Part shown: positions 34,685 to 44,966 of the stretch, piece by piece
Position numbering within the stretch: position 1 is the stretch's first letter
Layout of the letters: each line of letters starts with the position of its first letter
Assembly: GCA_016342325.1 (NCBI GenBank)
Contig: JAEINR010000038.1
Coordinates: 1-52,573, forward strand
From: Desulfobacterium sp.
GTDB lineage: Bacteria; Desulfobacterota; Desulfobacteria; Desulfobacterales; Desulfobacteraceae
DNA length: 52,573 nt
Direction: 5' to 3'
Notes under the pieces: generated by a model
What the model was told of the DNA's origin: nothing
What the model saw: the letters and a program-made list of their open reading frames with translations, nothing else
Databases searched by the model: none
Program-made: the position numbers and the translations under genes

Positions 34685-35410
34685 TCACATGAATTTTTTC
34701 TTAAGCTTGTGAAGGGTCCCCTTGACCAATCCATGGGGAACCGCCTCGTTGGTGGCCTTGATCCGATCCGTAAGGGCTGTCACAGGCTCCAGGGCCTGGT
34801 TGGCGTTGGTTGCAAGCCCAGCCTTTTCCTCGTCCATCCGGGCCTTTCCCGATGCAGGGTTGACCTGGAAGGTGACATAGAGGGCCTTGACGCTTTTCTC
34901 GATCTTGCCAAAGCTATTAACGCTCTTTTTCCTTGCATCCGCCCAGATCTTCTTTTCCTTGTTTGCAATCGCTGACTGGTCCGGATAGGTTGCGCCGATG
35001 GTCTCTATCCGTTCAATCTCCCCGTCCAAAAGGGCGATCTCCTTGTTAAACCGTACAAAGGCCTCATAGAGGTCGGGAAGATTCTCAAAGCTGAATTTTA
35101 CCATCTCCCGGGGCAGGGTGACATGGGGAAGGTCTTGGGCCGTATAGGTTCTGCCAGTCTCTTTTTTAAAGAAAAAGGTGTAGCCGGCAAATCCCGCAGA
35201 TGCCAGGACCGTGAGCAGGGTTACGATAAGAAAGGCCTTCTTCAGGGAGAACCCGGGCTTTTTTTTCGGCTTTTTAGTGGTCGCCGGGGTCTCGTCCGTT
35301 GCCTTTTGCTTTCCCTTGCCAGGTTTTCCCTTGCCGGATTTTTCCGGTTCAGGAGCGGTGTCAGACGTATTTTCCTTATTTTTCTTTTTACCAAACATAG
35401 TTATGTTCAT
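34685..35410 (-). CDS. Hypothetical single-TM protein with Lys-rich N-terminus
   Basis: About 241 residues: a basic, low-complexity cytoplasmic head (~1-55, many Lys, Pro, Thr), one transmembrane segment (AFLIVTLLTVLASAGFAGYTFFF, about 60-80) and a helical outer domain with likely coiled coil (105-220). No family recognised. The frame extends to 35536, but that extension reads through dispersed repeat copy B and is not credible; ATG 35410 or 35398 is the probable start, neither with an ideal ribosome-binding site. Convergent with the DUF3482 gene. Confidence 0.68.
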   Translation of the reverse strand: MNITMFGKKKNKENTSDTAPEPEKSGKGKPGKGKQKATDETPATTKKPKKKPGFSLKKAFLIVTLLTVLASAGFAGYTFFFKKETGRTYTAQDLPHVTLPREMVKFSFENLPDLYEAFVRFNKEIALLDGEIERIETIGATYPDQSAIANKEKKIWADARKKSVNSFGKIEKSVKALYVTFQVNPASGKARMDEEKAGLATNANQALEPVTALTDRIKATNEAVPHGLVKGTLHKLKKKFM

Positions 35411-35483
35411 ACCTGAGTGTTTGTAAAAAGTCAAAAAAAAGATGTTGCACTTTTTCATCAATCGTGGGAAAAGTAAAACAGCA

Positions 35484-35568
35484 TAACCGAGCCTGGATAC
35501 GCCAGAACCAAAAAAGTTTTCTGATTCCCTTGCCATAATAGCGCGAAAATCAGAGCTAAGAAGCTAAA
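35484..35568 (+). repeat. Dispersed repeat R1, copy B
   Basis: Contains CCTGGATACGCCAGAACC, then GATTCCCTTGCCATAATAGC, and ends CAGAGCTAAGAAGCTAAA, matching copy C at 51688-51768 closely and copy A at 15309-15377. The CTGG...CCAG hairpin is kept although the loop differs. The AAAGGAG that serves the next gene begins in the last three bases of the element, so the repeat directly abuts a ribosome-binding site. Confidence 0.78.
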
Positions 35569-35578
35569 GGAGTCGGAG

Positions 35579-36226
35579 ATGAACAAAATTGACGGTTTGA
35601 TACACAGAATCCTTGAAGTGACCGGGATAAGTTCCCAGACAGAGCTTGCCGAGGCCCTTGGCATTAACCGTTCCGGCATCACCCACGCACGAAAGAAGGA
35701 CCGGATCCCCGACAAGTGGATCGTTAAACTCTATCGAAAATTCGGGCTTAATCCCGTGTGGATAGAGAGCGGGGTGGGCCGTGTGTTCCTCAGTCAGGAG
35801 AGCAGCCAGGACATGGAGTTCAAGAAGATTCCCAAGGTCATGGCCCGGCTTTCCGCCGGCAACGGTTCCTTTGAGACCTTGTCGGAGGTGACCGACTACC
35901 TCTCATTTCAATCCAAGTGGCTGTCCACCAAGGGGGCTGCGAATTCCATGGTCGCCATGGAGGTGTTTGGCAACAGCATGGAGCCGGAACTCAGGGAGGG
36001 GGACACCGTATTGATCGATCAATCCCAGACCGAGATCCTTGCCGGTGCCATCTATGCCGTCGGCGTGGAAGAGACGATCCTTGTGAAGCGGATTGAGAAG
36101 CATCCTTATAAACTGGTGTTGTGCAGCGACAACCGGGATTACACGCCCATCTATCTCCAACTGGACGAGATGGAGCGGGTGCGGATCATTGGCAAGGTGG
36201 TGTGGAGTTGCAGGGAGTACCGGTAG
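35579..36226 (+). CDS. CI-like repressor with S24 peptidase domain
   Basis: 215 residues: an N-terminal helix-turn-helix of the phage CI type (SQTELAEALGINRSGITHAR, ~19-38) and a LexA/S24 C-terminal domain (~85-215) with the nucleophile Ser in GNSMEPELREGD and the general-base Lys in ILVKRIEK. Such proteins are cleaved or altered after DNA damage. There are no phage genes around it, and this architecture also occurs as stand-alone regulators in Desulfobacterota. AAAGGAG about 9 nt before the ATG overlaps the end of dispersed repeat copy B. Confidence 0.87.
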   Translation: MNKIDGLIHRILEVTGISSQTELAEALGINRSGITHARKKDRIPDKWIVKLYRKFGLNPVWIESGVGRVFLSQESSQDMEFKKIPKVMARLSAGNGSFETLSEVTDYLSFQSKWLSTKGAANSMVAMEVFGNSMEPELREGDTVLIDQSQTEILAGAIYAVGVEETILVKRIEKHPYKLVLCSDNRDYTPIYLQLDEMERVRIIGKVVWSCREYR

Positions 36227-36297
36227 TTTAAAAAATTTACAGGTGTTGTTTAGTTTTTTCATCATTAGGTCGAAAATTTCACAACAGGAGAGAAATA

Positions 36298-36600
36298 ATG
36301 CAACGGAAAAAGAAAACGGTTCAAGAGCAACTGGTGCTTATGATGGCGGGCCTCCTATGGGTAACGGGTCTTCTTCTGGCTGGCAGTGACAACCCTTACA
36401 TGCCTTGGAGTAACCTGGGCGGTCTTGTTCTCTTTTACGGGGCCACGGTGATGATGGCAAGGCGGCTCGAAACCCCCGGGCGGCACTCCCTTGGAACGGT
36501 AAAGAAAATAAAGTCGTCGTCCCGATCTTCCGGCAGTTCCTCCATTCCCGTCCATGGGGAGGCGTCCCAGGAGCGCTATACCCTAACCTGGACCAGTTAG
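36298..36600 (+). CDS. Small hypothetical membrane protein
   Basis: 100 residues with two short hydrophobic segments (about 12-28 and 40-54) and a Ser-rich polar tail. CAGGAGAG lies about 7 nt before the ATG. No family recognised. It is 71 bp from the S24 repressor on the same strand and could be its target. Confidence 0.55.
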   Translation: MQRKKKTVQEQLVLMMAGLLWVTGLLLAGSDNPYMPWSNLGGLVLFYGATVMMARRLETPGRHSLGTVKKIKSSSRSSGSSSIPVHGEASQERYTLTWTS

Positions 36601-36719
36601 AGCCCTAGGGATAAATCTTTTTTTGTCTTGAAAAACCCTGTTTCCAGGGGCTCCAAAAAATGGTATTCATGGCGTGAATTCAACGATTTGATCCATCCAT
36701 GAACTTTAAGGAGATACCA

Positions 36720-37706
36720 ATGGAAGCACCACAGAGAAATCTTGCCCTTGACCTTGTTAGAACCACTGAAGCCGCGGCGCTCGCGTCGGGCCGATGGCTT
36801 GGCAAGGGGGACAAGGAGAATGGCGACCAGGCCGCAGTTGAGGCCATGCGCGTGTCGTTCAAGGCCCTTGATATAGACGGAACCGTCATCATCGGTGAGG
36901 GAGAGAAGGACAACGCCCCCATGCTCTACAACGGAGAGAAGCTGGGCAACGGCAAGGGCCTCAAGGTGGACATCGCCGTGGATCCGGTTGAAGGGACCAA
37001 CCTTCTGGCCACGGGCAGGCCCAATGCCATTGCCGTGGTCAGTGCGGCCCCGGCCGGCGCCATGCTCGATCCCGGCCCCAGCTATTACATGAAAAAGCTG
37101 GTGGTGCCGGCGCCTGCAAAAGGGGTGGTCGAGCTTGATGCACCGGTCATGGAGAACCTCACCAAGGTCGCCGCTGCCCTGTCCAAGGATGTGACCGATC
37201 TTGTGGTCTTTGTCCTTGATAAACCCAGGCACCAGGGGTTGATCCGGGAGATCAGGGCAGCCGGGGCCAGGATTCAGCTCCACACCGACGGGGATGTGGC
37301 TGGCGCCCTGATGGCAGTGAATCCCGATTGCGAAGTGGACCTGATGATGGGTACCGGCGGCACCCCCGAAGGCGTGCTTGCGGCCTGCGCCATCAAGGCC
37401 CTTGGCGGCGAAATGCTTTCCAGGTTTGATCCCCAGCTTGAAACGGAGAGAACGGCTGTCACGGAATTTGGCCTGGACCTTAAGGAGACCCTTACGGTGG
37501 ACGACCTGGTCAAGGGCGACGATGTCTATTTTGCCGCCACCGGTATCTCCGGCGGCACCTTTATTCCCGGCGTCCGTTATACGGGAACCGGTGCCATCAC
37601 CCATTCCATGTGCATGCGGGGAAAAACCGGTACCGTACGGTTCATCGAATCCAGGCACAACTGGGACAAACTGATGAGCTTCAGCGCTGTTAAGTACGAC
37701 TCCTGA
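36720..37706 (+). CDS. glpX: Fructose-1,6-bisphosphatase, class II
   Basis: 328 residues of the GlpX family, Mg/Mn-dependent and Li+-sensitive in the metallo-phosphatase superfamily, acting in gluconeogenesis. Visible motifs: ASGRWLGKGDKENGDQAAVE near the N-terminus, IIGEGEKDNAPMLYNGE and VAVDPVEGTNLLATG (metal site, ~50-95), and MGTGGTPEGVLAACAIKALG (~200-220). The frame opens at 36699, but AAGGAG fits ATG 36720. Monocistronic, ended by a long hairpin. Confidence 0.95.
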   Translation: MEAPQRNLALDLVRTTEAAALASGRWLGKGDKENGDQAAVEAMRVSFKALDIDGTVIIGEGEKDNAPMLYNGEKLGNGKGLKVDIAVDPVEGTNLLATGRPNAIAVVSAAPAGAMLDPGPSYYMKKLVVPAPAKGVVELDAPVMENLTKVAAALSKDVTDLVVFVLDKPRHQGLIREIRAAGARIQLHTDGDVAGALMAVNPDCEVDLMMGTGGTPEGVLAACAIKALGGEMLSRFDPQLETERTAVTEFGLDLKETLTVDDLVKGDDVYFAATGISGGTFIPGVRYTGTGAITHSMCMRGKTGTVRFIESRHNWDKLMSFSAVKYDS

Positions 37707-37733
37707 TCTTTTTCACCCTGTCCGGGGTGATCC

Positions 37734-37797
37734 GGATTGCTGCCAGGGGAGATTTCGGTCTTCGATCCTGGTAGCAATCCAATTCCTATATTTTTCA
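37734..37797 (+). terminator. Terminator after glpX
   Basis: GGATTGCTGCCAGG (37734-37747) pairs with CCTGGTAGCAATCC (37767-37780), a 14-bp stem with one G-T pair, followed by a T-rich tail (ATATTTTTC). Confidence 0.7.
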
Positions 37798-38016
37798 ATT
37801 CCTAATTCCTTTTTAAAGACCACCCACCCACCGGTTGTCCCGGAGAACTATTTTTCTTGAATGTGAATGGTCGTCATGGGGTGGATCGCTGTTGTTTTTG
37901 TCGATGATGTGGTCTGGTTTGAGAATGAAAAAGGGCGTTATTCTCTGGTTTACCAGATGCTTACCATTTGAGTGTAGAACGATTATTCTGATTTTAGATT
38001 CATTATTGTTTTTCTA

Positions 38017-38045
38017 TTGACATAAGGAATTCCTCTGCATAATAT
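38017..38045 (+). promoter_or_regulatory. Strong promoter for FadL-type porin
   Basis: Perfect TTGACA (38017-38022), 17-bp spacer, TAATAT (38040-38045), five of six at -10. The spacer contains the palindrome AGGAATTCCT (38025-38034), a possible operator. The 462-bp region between glpX and the porin gene has only this promoter and the glpX terminator; the transcript leader would be about 118 nt. Confidence 0.72.
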
Positions 38046-38168
38046 CTCTGCCTATTACACCGATTCCTATGTGTGAATAGTTATACTATTGGGGATAACA
38101 GTGTTTACTATGTGGATCTTTAATATTGATATATTATTAATGTTTAACAAAGTAAGGAAGGTGGAAAG

Positions 38169-39488
38169 GTGAAAAAGTTAGTTTTGTTATTGACAGTCGT
38201 TCTCCTGGTTGCATCCAACAGTCATGCGGGTGTTGTCCAAACCTTCGGTATCGGCGCAAACGCAACAGCCCAGGGAGAAGCCGTGGTAGCCCATGCCAAC
38301 GATCCTTTTGCTGTGTACTACAATCCTGCCGGTCTGACCCTGATCAAGAAACCCATGGTGACCACCGGTGTCATGATATATGATGCCAGGGTGGAAATAA
38401 CGAATTTCAGGCTCAATTCCTCGGCAGCGCCCGGTGCGAACTTCAATACCGGACCTTCTGATTTTGAGTCCGACTGTGATCCCATTTACAATCCCAACAT
38501 CGGCTTTGCCATGCCCATCAACGATAAATGGGGATTTGGCATCGCAGTCTACGCTCCCTATGGCCTCCACCTTGAGTGGGATAAGGATTATACCAAAAAT
38601 CCCGGGGCCCTCTACGCCAGTGAATCCAAGTATGCCCGCAAGGTGCTGACGCCGGCCTTTGGGTATAAGGTTACAGACAAGCTTGCCGTGGGGTTTGGTA
38701 TCAGCCTTGGCCAATCCATCTCCGATGCCGGCAAAACCTATCCGCCCAATCCTGCCATGGGCCCATCACCGACTTATCTGAAACTTGAATCTGAAGACGA
38801 TTTCAACTGGTCTTTTAACGTCGGTGTCATGTATCGCCCCATTGACAAGGTCTCCCTGGGGGTGACCTACCGGAGCCGGGCTGAGGGTGATTTTGATGGG
38901 GATGTGTTGAGGAACGAGGTTAAGATCAGCACGGTAACAATGGATTATGACCATCCTGAATGTGTTCAGGCAGGTGTCCGCTATTTTGCCAGCAAAGACC
39001 TCTCCGTGGAATTTGATATGACCTGGACCCGCTGGGGCATCCTTGATGAGCAGGTTGAAAAAACCCCCATCGCTCCGGGCGGTGGTTTTCACCATGATCG
39101 TAACTGGAACGATGAGATCCAGTACAAAATCGGTTTGGAATGGAAGATTACAGACGCTTTTGCCCTTCGAACCGGTTACACCTATGATCCCACACCCGTG
39201 CCCAACTCCACCTTTGACCTGGGCTGGCCCGACACCGACCGCAACGTGTACAACATCGGGTTTGGCTGGGATATCACCGAACGATGGCGCCTTGACGGTG
39301 TAATTCAGCATGTCAGAAGCACCTCGGTTCGGCAGATTAACGGGGACAGTGGTGAACTCAACCACGTCTACGGGCCGATTGTCTCAGGCGGTACCGGGGG
39401 AGCCATCCCGGCAGATACCGTGGCAGTCGCCTTTGGTGACGAAGGCATCCTCTGGGGCTACGGCATGAACCTGAGCTATACCTTCTAA
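38169..39488 (+). CDS. FadL/TodX-family outer-membrane transporter
   Basis: 439 residues. Signal peptide with cleavage after SHA (~21), then the family's N-terminal plug with ATAQGEAVVAHANDP and the NPAG motif (AVYYNPAGLTLI), and an aromatic C-terminus (LSYTF) typical of outer-membrane barrels. FadL proteins take up long-chain fatty acids or hydrophobic aromatics. GTG start with AAGGAAGG upstream. It is preceded by a strong promoter and followed by a terminator, so it is monocistronic and probably abundant. Confidence 0.92.
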   Translation: MKKLVLLLTVVLLVASNSHAGVVQTFGIGANATAQGEAVVAHANDPFAVYYNPAGLTLIKKPMVTTGVMIYDARVEITNFRLNSSAAPGANFNTGPSDFESDCDPIYNPNIGFAMPINDKWGFGIAVYAPYGLHLEWDKDYTKNPGALYASESKYARKVLTPAFGYKVTDKLAVGFGISLGQSISDAGKTYPPNPAMGPSPTYLKLESEDDFNWSFNVGVMYRPIDKVSLGVTYRSRAEGDFDGDVLRNEVKISTVTMDYDHPECVQAGVRYFASKDLSVEFDMTWTRWGILDEQVEKTPIAPGGGFHHDRNWNDEIQYKIGLEWKITDAFALRTGYTYDPTPVPNSTFDLGWPDTDRNVYNIGFGWDITERWRLDGVIQHVRSTSVRQINGDSGELNHVYGPIVSGGTGGAIPADTVAVAFGDEGILWGYGMNLSYTF

Positions 39489-39506
39489 TTAGGCGTTCTT
39501 ATACTA

Positions 39507-39570
39507 TAGTGCCGGTCGAATGACGTGATGCCAACCTTACCCTTATATATAAATAAGTGGTATCAATTGG
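39507..39570 (+). repeat. Dispersed repeat R2, copy 1
   Basis: Begins TAGTGCCGGTCGAATGACGT and ends GTGGTATCAATTGG. The other copy is at 52443-52504. The ends TGATGCCA and TGGTATCA can pair with one mismatch, giving a hairpin of ~42 nt. Only the first 30 and last 12 bases are shared; the middle differs. Confidence 0.75.
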
Positions 39571-39588
39571 CCTGACGAGATCTACATA

Positions 39589-39631
39589 CCCCCCTGCCTG
39601 GACATCTTTCCTGGCAGGGGGGTTTTGTTTT
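39589..39631 (+). terminator. Terminator of FadL-type gene
   Basis: CCCCCCTGCC (39589-39598) and GGCAGGGGGG (39613-39622) form a 10-bp GC stem followed by TTTTGTTTT. Confidence 0.88.
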
Positions 39632-39747
39632 AATGGCCTTCCTATTTCTTAAAAACGGTGTTCCAAACGTTGACATGGTCAGTGATCTTTCATAAATTAT
39701 TGACAGGAATGTGAGCAAAATCTCCATTTCGGCAAAGGAGAAATACC

Positions 39748-40611
39748 ATGGCAATTCAAACGATTTCACCTTCGGTATTCAAGCATACCTCCCAAAAAAT
39801 GACCGTTGTGGGTCTCGGGGGAGAAGGGGTATTGAGGACCACGGGAATGGAGGGTCGGGCTGATGCCGTCATCCGGGAAGCCGTGCAGCAGGGGATATCC
39901 TATTTCGATTCTGCCCGGGTGTACAAGGACAGTGAGCTTTATTATGGTGGGGTCTGGAAGAAAGATCCCCGGATCAGGGAACAGGTATTTCAGACCAGTA
40001 AATCTGCACAAAGGACAAAACAGGGTGCTTTTCAAGACCTTCTTCAGACATTGGAACGGCTGAATACAGGTTATCTGGACCTCTGGCAGATCCATGATGT
40101 AAGGGATGATAACGATCTGCGCCTTATTTCGGGAAAAGGCGGGGCCCTTGAGGCTTTTGTGGAAGCAAAGGAAAAAGGTCTTGTCAAACATATTGGGGTC
40201 ACAGGTCACCATGATCCCGTGATCCTCACCCGGGCTGTGGAACAATGGCCGGTGGATGCCGTCATGATGCCCGTCAACCCAGTGGAAGAGATCCTTGGCG
40301 GATTTCTCACAAAGACCCTTGACGCAGCCTTGAAAAAGGGAATCGCCGTGATCGGCATGAAGGTCCTGGGCGGAAGTCATTATATTGCCAAAGAGCAGGG
40401 CATTACTGCAGAACTTCTGATCCGGTTTGCCCTTTCCCATGGGATTTCCATTGCCATTGTAGGGTGTGGTGCGCCGGATGAAGTAAGGGAACTTGCACGG
40501 GCCGGCAGCATATCCCATGGGGCGCTTTCACAGGATCAGAAAAAGGAAGTCATTAAACCGTTCATTCCCATGGCCCAAAAACTTGCCTTTTACAGGGGCA
40601 GTGTTTTTTAA
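39748..40611 (+). CDS. Aldo/keto reductase
   Basis: 287 residues, an AKR TIM barrel. The catalytic tetrad is visible as Asp and Tyr in YFDSARVYKD, Lys in FQTSKSAQ and His in LWQIHDVR. NAD(P)H-binding residues lie in IGMKVLGGS and the C-terminal third. No C-terminal ferredoxin domain. AAAGGAG stands about 8 nt before the ATG. Its function in reducing aldehydes or ketones is generic; substrate unknown. Monocistronic by position. Confidence 0.92.
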   Translation: MAIQTISPSVFKHTSQKMTVVGLGGEGVLRTTGMEGRADAVIREAVQQGISYFDSARVYKDSELYYGGVWKKDPRIREQVFQTSKSAQRTKQGAFQDLLQTLERLNTGYLDLWQIHDVRDDNDLRLISGKGGALEAFVEAKEKGLVKHIGVTGHHDPVILTRAVEQWPVDAVMMPVNPVEEILGGFLTKTLDAALKKGIAVIGMKVLGGSHYIAKEQGITAELLIRFALSHGISIAIVGCGAPDEVRELARAGSISHGALSQDQKKEVIKPFIPMAQKLAFYRGSVF

Positions 40612-40833
40612 AAGAAAAACCAGCCTTGTTTTTCTATTAATCTTGAATTAAGGATACCTTTGTGCTCTATTGGCCCTTGATCATAGTCAAGAGCCTGTTT
40701 ACAGGATGATACAAGGGCCGCAGATCCGCGCAGGCGATGGGACCTGGAATGATTATTCAACAGATTGTCGGGTTCATTAATGGCAGAGGCAGTGGGAATG
40801 TCCACCTGCCGGATATAATGAAAAGGACATGGT

Positions 40834-43800
40834 ATGGACTGGAAGCTGAAATCTGTACATGGGCATGGGCGAAACCATGGTGAACCGTTTGGTTGCAAAT
40901 TCCTCTGTTTTTCTTTGTTTGTATCCCTTGCTTTGCTGATTCTGAGTTTATGCGGATTCCCAGGTATGTCAACGGTGGCGGCGGTGGATCGGCCAAAACA
41001 TGCCCTGCTTCTTAACTCCTATCACAAGGGGGATGGTTGGACCGATGAGATAACCCGTGGGGTGGAGGAAACATTGATTGGAAAAAATGTTGATCTCCAC
41101 GTGGAATATATGGATGTCAAACGCAAGTTCGACGGGGAGTATCTTTTGCTTATCGCCGACTTGTTGAAAAAGAAGAATCGCAATCACCGCTACGACGTTA
41201 TTATTTCCTCAGACAACAACGCCCTTGCTTTTCTAAAGGAACAGGGAGAGGGACTCTTTGGAAATACACCGGTGGTGTTCTGTGGAGTCAATTACCTGAT
41301 GGCGGATGATATTGGAAATCACTCCCGTTTTACCGGCGTTACCGAGCGGGTTGACTTTGAAGCCAATCTTGCCCTGATAAGGCGTCTGCATCCCCATCGG
41401 GATAAGCTGCTGATTGTGACCGATGACACCCTGTCGGGCAAGCGCATCCAAGAGCATGTTGCGTCGTTGCGCAGTAAATGGGGAAAGGAATTTAAAGAGA
41501 TTAAACTTCTCCATGATGTGACCCTTGCCGACCTCGGCCGGAAAATCCTGGCCCTTGACCAACGGACCGTTGTCCTTTATACCTCAGCCTTAAAGGACAG
41601 TCTCGGACAATTTTTCGAGTTTGACGCGGGGGCTCAATCTGTGTGGGACCATGCTCTGGTCCCGGTATACGGCACCACTAACCCAAGCCTCGGCCATGGT
41701 ATTGTGGGTGGATATTTGATCGACGGTTATCAGCATGGTGTTGATGCCGCAACACAGGCACTTGAGCTCCTTGCCGGTACGCCTGTTGTCGATATTCCCG
41801 TTCGCTGGATAAGCCCGGTGCGGCTGCGCTTCGACTACCGGCAGCTCCAGCGCTTCAAGATTCCGCTTTCAGTCCTGCCAAAGAAGAGCGAGATCCTTTA
41901 CCGGCCAGCCTCCTTCTACCGTCAGCACAAGCGTCTGGTCTGGAACGTGGTCCTGGTTTTCGGGGTGATGACCATGGCCCTTGTGGGGCTTGGTTACGGC
42001 CTGGTCCGCTCCCGGCGGGCAGAGCAGGCCCAGGGCCGCAGCGAGGAAAAATACAGGAACCTTTTTGCGACCTCGGAAGACGCGATTTTTCTCATTGACA
42101 CGGACCAGGGGTTTCTGGATTGCAACCCGGCAGCACTTAAGATGTTTGCCGTTCCATCAAAGGATGGGTTTCGTCTATTGTCTCCGGCAGACCTGTCTCC
42201 TGAATATCAGCCGGATGGGCATCCTTCGGCTGACCTTATCGGCATTGCTAACGCCAATATCCGTGAACAGGGTTCGCGTTCCTTTGAATGGCTGTTCAGG
42301 GGGGTAGACGGGCGGGAATTTCCGGCAACGATTCTTGTCACCCGGATGGAACCCGGCAACCGAACCATATTCCAGGGAACGGTTCGGGATATCACCGAGT
42401 GCAAGCGGACGGAAGAAGCGCTCCGCCGGCGCCTCGAATACCAGTATGGCCTTGGCGAGTGCATTGCCTTACTGGCTGAGCTCGGGGACCCCGGCGACAA
42501 TCTGTCCCGGGTGACGGAAATCCTTCGGCGTGCCGTGGGTGTCAGTCGTGCGTATATTTTCATGAACGAAGCAGATCCTGAGCTAGGGCTTTGCATGACC
42601 CAGGTGTATGAATCCTGTGGGGATGGGGTGATACCGCAAATAGATAATCCCCAAATGCGTCATTTGCCCTATAGCTTTGGCACGGTGGCACTTCTGTCTG
42701 ACCTTCAGGCGGGAAACCCCTTTGCCCGGTTGGTCGCGGAACTGGCAGAACCGGAGCGTGGGCTAATGATGGCACAGGGGGTGCTTTCCTATTTAATCCT
42801 TCCCATCCATGCCGGAGAGAACCTGTGGGGCTTCATTGGGTTTGACGACTGCGAGAGTCCCCGGCAGTGGCAGGAGGAGGATATTCAGATCATTCGTTCC
42901 ATTGCCCATGCCATTGGCGCGGCCCTCCTCAGGTGGGAGGCTGTTGAGGCGCTGAGGGTCGAAAGGGCACAGCTTCTTTCCATATTTGACAGCATAGACG
43001 AGGTGATCTACGTCACAGACACAGACACCAATGAGATATTGTACGTGAACCAGGCCTTGAAAAAAACCTTGAACACGGAGCTCATCGGTCAGGTATGCTA
43101 CAAGGTGTTCCAGGGACTTGATTCCCCTTGTGACTTCTGTTCCAACGATATCATTCTGAAACAGAAACCCGAGCCCCACAAGTGGGAGTATCATAATTCA
43201 ACTTATGACAAGACCTTTGCCATCGTCGATCGCATCATAAAGTGGCCGGACGGCCGGGACGTCAGGTTTGAGCTTGCCATTGATATCACAGAGCGCCGGC
43301 GTGCGGAGCAATCTTTAAAAAAGAGCGAGGAGCGTTTTGACCTGGCCATGTCGGTTGCAAATGAAGGTATATGGGATTGGGAACTTGAGAGTGGTAAAGA
43401 TCTTTTTGACGACCGGTACTATACCATGGCCGGGTATGAACCCGGTGAATTCCCCGGAGTTCTCGAAGAGTGGGAAAAACGGGTCCATCCCGATGACATC
43501 AGGAATGCCCGGGATGCGGTAAATATGTATCTGGCCGGTAAGATTCCAGCCTATGAGACTGAATTCAGGTTCAGAAAAAAAGATGGCACTTGGATGTGGA
43601 TTCTGGCAAGGGGGAAAGTCGTTTCCCGTGGCAAGGACGGCAACCCCATACGCTTTGTGGGAACCCATAGCGACATCACGGAATTAAAACACACCGAAAA
43701 AGCCCTGCGTCGTGCCCAGAAAATGGAAGCCGTGGGCCAGCTTACCGGCGGTATTGCCCATGATTTTAACAATATCCTTGGTGTTGTTATCGGCAACCTT

Positions 43801-44850
43801 GATCTGCTCAAGCTCCAGGTCGGGGCCAACCCAAAAGCCAGCAAGCGGATTGGATCCGCCCGCAAGGCCGCCATCCGCGCCGCCGATCTCACCAAACAAC
43901 TGCTCGGCTTTTCCCGCAGTCGGGCCGAGCATGTGGCTGTTACGGATATCAACGGGGTGATCCAGGGTATGGGGAACCTGATCGGGCGGTCCCTCACCCC
44001 GGAAGTGGTGGTGGACTACCGGTTTGAGGAAGATCTGTGGCTTACCGGGATAGATCATGGTTACTTTGAAGACGCGCTGCTCAACCTGGTGCTCAACGCC
44101 CGGGATGCCATGCCGGGGGGGGGGCGACTTACCATCGAGACCGCCAATCGTATCATCTCTGGCGACCCAGGCCCTAGCATTTTCGAAGCCCCGCCGGGTG
44201 AATATGTTCAGCTTACCGTGGGCGACAGCGGTTCAGGCATTCCGGCGGAACACCTTGAGCGCATCTTTGAGCCTTTTTTCACCACAAAGCCCCAAGGTAA
44301 AGGTACCGGGCTGGGGCTTGCCATGGTATTTGGTTTTGTTGAGGGTTCCGGGGGCCATATCAAAGCCTATTCGGAACTTGGCATGGGCACCCGTTTTCGT
44401 CTCTATCTACCCCGAACCGAGGGTGAGGCGCTGCCGTTGGCGCCAAAACCTGATGTGCCGGTCGCTCTTCCCCTTGGGTTCGAGACCCTTTTGGTGGTGG
44501 ATGATGAGGCGGAGCTGCTGGAACTTGCCCGGACAACCCTGGAGCCGCTGGGGTACAGGGTCTTGACCGCCTTGGACGGCCACCAGGCCCTGGCCCGTCT
44601 TGCTGAAGAACCCTGTGTGGATCTGCTGTTCAGCGATGTGCTGATGCCGGGTGGGATCAATGGGTATGAGCTGGCTGAAGAGGCCTGCGCCCGGTACCCG
44701 CACCTCAAGGTGCTGATGACTTCGGGATATACCGCAAAGGCGAGGGCCACCAATGCCGGGACTCGATTCACTTCAAACCTGTTAAGTAAACCATACGCCC
44801 AGGCGGATATGGTCAACCGGGTGCGGGCGCTCCTGGGGGAAAACCGGTAG
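40834..44850 (+). CDS. Hybrid histidine kinase with ABC-type substrate-binding sensor
   Basis: 1338 residues. An N-terminal membrane segment (~28-50) is followed by a periplasmic ABC-substrate-binding-like domain (~55-335: [41 protein letters not shown]), a second TM (~370-390), PAS (~405-530), GAF (~540-700), two more PAS domains (~705-830 with a Cys-rich loop CDFCSN; ~830-955), the HisKA domain with His976 in GGIAHDFNN, HATPase (~1075-1195) and a C-terminal receiver with Asp ~1268 in [11 protein letters not shown]. It senses an outside ligand, probably by direct binding, and several internal cues. It precedes an amino-acid importer operon by 116 bp; a protein with the same sensor fold lies at 49120-50112. 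Confidence 0.9.
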   Translation: MDWKLKSVHGHGRNHGEPFGCKFLCFSLFVSLALLILSLCGFPGMSTVAAVDRPKHALLLNSYHKGDGWTDEITRGVEETLIGKNVDLHVEYMDVKRKFDGEYLLLIADLLKKKNRNHRYDVIISSDNNALAFLKEQGEGLFGNTPVVFCGVNYLMADDIGNHSRFTGVTERVDFEANLALIRRLHPHRDKLLIVTDDTLSGKRIQEHVASLRSKWGKEFKEIKLLHDVTLADLGRKILALDQRTVVLYTSALKDSLGQFFEFDAGAQSVWDHALVPVYGTTNPSLGHGIVGGYLIDGYQHGVDAATQALELLAGTPVVDIPVRWISPVRLRFDYRQLQRFKIPLSVLPKKSEILYRPASFYRQHKRLVWNVVLVFGVMTMALVGLGYGLVRSRRAEQAQGRSEEKYRNLFATSEDAIFLIDTDQGFLDCNPAALKMFAVPSKDGFRLLSPADLSPEYQPDGHPSADLIGIANANIREQGSRSFEWLFRGVDGREFPATILVTRMEPGNRTIFQGTVRDITECKRTEEALRRRLEYQYGLGECIALLAELGDPGDNLSRVTEILRRAVGVSRAYIFMNEADPELGLCMTQVYESCGDGVIPQIDNPQMRHLPYSFGTVALLSDLQAGNPFARLVAELAEPERGLMMAQGVLSYLILPIHAGENLWGFIGFDDCESPRQWQEEDIQIIRSIAHAIGAALLRWEAVEALRVERAQLLSIFDSIDEVIYVTDTDTNEILYVNQALKKTLNTELIGQVCYKVFQGLDSPCDFCSNDIILKQKPEPHKWEYHNSTYDKTFAIVDRIIKWPDGRDVRFELAIDITERRRAEQSLKKSEERFDLAMSVANEGIWDWELESGKDLFDDRYYTMAGYEPGEFPGVLEEWEKRVHPDDIRNARDAVNMYLAGKIPAYETEFRFRKKDGTWMWILARGKVVSRGKDGNPIRFVGTHSDITELKHTEKALRRAQKMEAVGQLTGGIAHDFNNILGVVIGNLDLLKLQVGANPKASKRIGSARKAAIRAADLTKQLLGFSRSRAEHVAVTDINGVIQGMGNLIGRSLTPEVVVDYRFEEDLWLTGIDHGYFEDALLNLVLNARDAMPGGGRLTIETANRIISGDPGPSIFEAPPGEYVQLTVGDSGSGIPAEHLERIFEPFFTTKPQGKGTGLGLAMVFGFVEGSGGHIKAYSELGMGTRFRLYLPRTEGEALPLAPKPDVPVALPLGFETLLVVDDEAELLELARTTLEPLGYRVLTALDGHQALARLAEEPCVDLLFSDVLMPGGINGYELAEEACARYPHLKVLMTSGYTAKARATNAGTRFTSNLLSKPYAQADMVNRVRALLGENR

Positions 44851-44966
44851 CAGGGGGGCTCCACGTTTTGGATTTGGGATTGTCAGTGGGCATCAATTCT
44901 GCTACTGTAGTGCGTTTAATGGGAACTGCTTTTAACATAACTTACTAAGTCAGGGTGTGTTTATAG

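Noticed and set aside
35411-35536. N-terminal extension of the single-TM protein upstream of 35410
   Set aside because: The extra codons translate the dispersed repeat copy B; methionines within 34685-35410 are more credible starts.
35579-36226. Prophage repressor marking an integrated phage
   Set aside because: No integrase, structural or replication genes on either side; flanks are metabolic genes.
36597-37658. Antisense frame of 353 codons over glpX
   Set aside because: Entirely opposite to glpX, which has clear motifs and a ribosome-binding site; composition (many His, Gly) is typical of a shadow frame.
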